Made by a program: the position numbers and the translations under genes
Shown here: one piece after another, positions 5,518 to 6,061 of the stretch
How the letters are laid out: every line of letters starts with the position of its first letter
How positions within the stretch are numbered: the first letter of the stretch is position 1
Notes under the pieces: generated by a model
What the model was told of the DNA's origin: nothing
What the model saw: only the letters and a program-made list of their open reading frames with translations
The model's database searches: none
Assembly: GCA_947167745.1 (NCBI GenBank)
Contig: CAMVJE010000078.1
Span: 1-6,061, forward strand
Length of the DNA stretch: 6,061 nt
Direction: 5' to 3'
From: an uncultured Treponema sp.
GTDB taxonomy: Bacteria; Spirochaetota; Spirochaetia; Treponematales; Treponemataceae

Positions 5518-5599
5518 CTCCTTTATATCATAATTTCATATATATTTTAAAGGAGAAATGATTTTGGAAACATAACTTTTTGGGGACAATTTTTATGTT
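5518..5599 (-). promoter_or_regulatory. mirrored leader, right copy: candidate promoter and SD-sequestering stem
   Basis: The block 5575-5593 is the inverted copy of 3607-3625. On the minus strand TTGTCC (5584-5589) and CAAAAT (5561-5566) are 17 bases apart, a weak candidate promoter starting near 5554. CTCCTTTA (5548-5555, minus strand) would then open the transcript. It is perfectly complementary over eight bases to TAAAGGAG (5518-5525), which contains the Shine-Dalgarno sequence of the 485-residue gene; the loop is 22 bases. Confidence 0.5.
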
Positions 5600-5635
5600 A
5601 GGAATTATCATAAACTTATATCTTACGGATTTCCC

Positions 5636-5699
5636 ATCATTCCGCTAAACTTCATTATATTATTCCGATAATTGCGGATTGTTCCGATACATGCGATAA
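5636..5699 (+). repeat. second copy of the fic operator/promoter block, promoter decayed
   Basis: Positions 5660-5699 match 1191-1230 at 38 of 40 bases, and 5640-5659 match 1171-1190 at about 15 of 20. The three sites are TTCCGCTA (5640-5647), TTCCGATA (5663-5670) and TTCCGATA (5682-5689), with the same 23 and 19 base steps. The -10 has become GATAAA and the start codons are lost, so this copy should not drive a gene in the plus direction. It may still bind the same regulator. Confidence 0.8.
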
Positions 5700-5998
5700 A
5701 AATCTTACAGAAAAAGAGGAGAAAGAATTTAAACTCAAACTTACAAAAAGGATATCAAAAGTGCTCGCTGTCTCATTGAGTAAGGCGACCACAACTGTGG
5801 GCACAGGCTGTTGGACAAGTTGTCAAAGCGTGCCAGTAAAACTCTACAAGGCTATCAGCAGAACATTGCCTGCCTATTACAAGAATGCTGATAGTAGGCA
5901 CATTTCTAGGCACTTTTGCAAAATCTGTCGTTTAAACAGCATTACATTTCTCATTGCCCATAGAAAATAAACACTTGTCGCTTATAATGTGGGTGAGC
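5700..5998. other. no convincing gene; segment with several inverted repeats
   Basis: A plus-strand frame is open from about 5602 to a TAA at 5968-5970 but has no good start or ribosome binding site, and its composition (many Cys, Thr and Ser) is not protein-like. The early part, TEKEEKEFKLKLTKRISKV (5707-5763), could be a remnant of a coding end. The segment holds CTATCAGCA (5852-5860) paired with TGCTGATAG (5886-5894) around a 25-base loop, GACAA/TTGTC around 5814-5824, CTGT/ACAG around 5795-5806, and a TAGGCAC direct repeat (5895-5901 and 5907-5913). It may be a structured RNA or decayed sequence; neither is shown. Confidence 0.4.
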
Positions 5999-6061
5999 GT
6001 TAGGGTATGGAGCAGCTGCGAAGCAGGCCACTGGACTGAGCGAAGCGAGGGAAGCGGCTGA
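5999..6061. repeat. GC-rich tail with two GCGAAGC mini-hairpin sequences, cut by window edge
   Basis: From GCGTTAGGG onward the sequence turns GC-rich. It contains the palindrome GCAGCTGC (6012-6019), CTGC-GAA-GCAG (6016-6026) and two copies of GCGAAGC (6018-6024 and 6040-6046), a heptamer known to fold as an unusually stable DNA mini-hairpin. It resembles dispersed repeat families or an intergenic recombination site, but the window ends before its other edge can be seen. Confidence 0.45.

Larger units (their letters stand above)
3607..5593. repeat. 19-base perfect inverted repeat bracketing the convergent gene pair
   Basis: AAAATTGTCCCCAAAAAGT at 3607-3625 recurs as its exact reverse complement at 5575-5593. 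Weaker matches continue on both sides: CCTA and TAAAA outside, then AT, CAAA and CTCCTT(T)AAAAT inside. The interval encloses exactly two genes and no transposase. It can be read as duplicated regulatory leaders or as terminal repeats of a non-autonomous element; no target duplication is clear. Confidence 0.7.

Noticed and set aside
5549..5575. Tiny plus-strand frame MILET after AAAGGAG
   Set aside because: The spacing of two bases is too short and the peptide has five residues. The AAAGGAG is better explained as the anti-SD element of the opposite strand.
5761..5970. 69-codon GTG-start frame
   Set aside because: It has no Shine-Dalgarno at a proper distance and an unusual residue composition, the reverse strand is equally open, and the DNA is rich in inverted repeats.
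5983..5988. Perfect TATAAT hexamer
   Set aside because: No -35 lies at 16-18 bases and there is no extended -10, nor a gene visible downstream before the window ends.

Overview
The window looks like accessory chromosomal DNA from a spirochaete, most probably Treponema or a close relative. The base composition is AT-rich. A spirochaete-style lipoprotein signal peptide (VVGC lipobox) reads out of the left edge, and the mix of a Fic regulator, Xre-type operons, unknown genes and decayed transposase is typical of Treponema islands. The genus is an inference from style, not from a marker gene. No rRNA, tRNA or CRISPR array was seen.

Left part (1-1155), a graveyard and a gene edge. On the minus strand the first 27 codons of a lipoprotein gene leave the window at base 1. 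Directly upstream, also minus, is the decayed C-terminal half of an IS1595-family transposase carrying a frameshift, an in-frame stop and a scrambled catalytic segment. It abuts the C-terminal half of a MATE efflux pump gene (plus), which has lost its 5' half and has an in-frame TGA about a dozen codons before its natural end.

Middle left (1156-2153): an intact class II Fic protein with an N-terminal helix-turn-helix. It is driven by an almost consensus sigma-70 promoter that seems to yield a leaderless mRNA. Three TTCCGATA repeats overlap the promoter, suggesting autoregulation.

Middle (2187-3431, minus): a compact three-gene operon of an Xre-type regulator with a GTG start, a 253-residue unknown protein and a 73-residue unknown protein whose start overlaps the end of the preceding gene. 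A promoter with a centred dyad symmetry precedes it.

Middle right (3601-5600): two convergent unknown genes, a small protein with a duplicated YKCxxCGxYHL zinc-ribbon-like module (plus) and a 485-residue protein (minus). Their 3' ends overlap by 20 bases. Their 5' leaders are mirror images: a 19-base block is identical and sits at nearly the same distance from each start codon. It contains a candidate -35, and each leader carries a CTCCT element able to pair with the Shine-Dalgarno sequence. The pair looks like one co-regulated unit or one mobile unit.

Right part (5600-6061): a second, promoter-dead copy of the Fic operator block lies in direct orientation 4469 bases from the first, so the Fic gene, the Xre operon and the convergent pair are bracketed by direct repeats. 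It is followed by about 300 bases with no convincing gene but several inverted repeats, then a GC-rich tail with two GCGAAGC mini-hairpin sequences at the window edge.

The best candidate for something undescribed is the bracketed 4.5 kb block, and within it the convergent pair with mirrored leaders. Its function cannot be read from the sequence.
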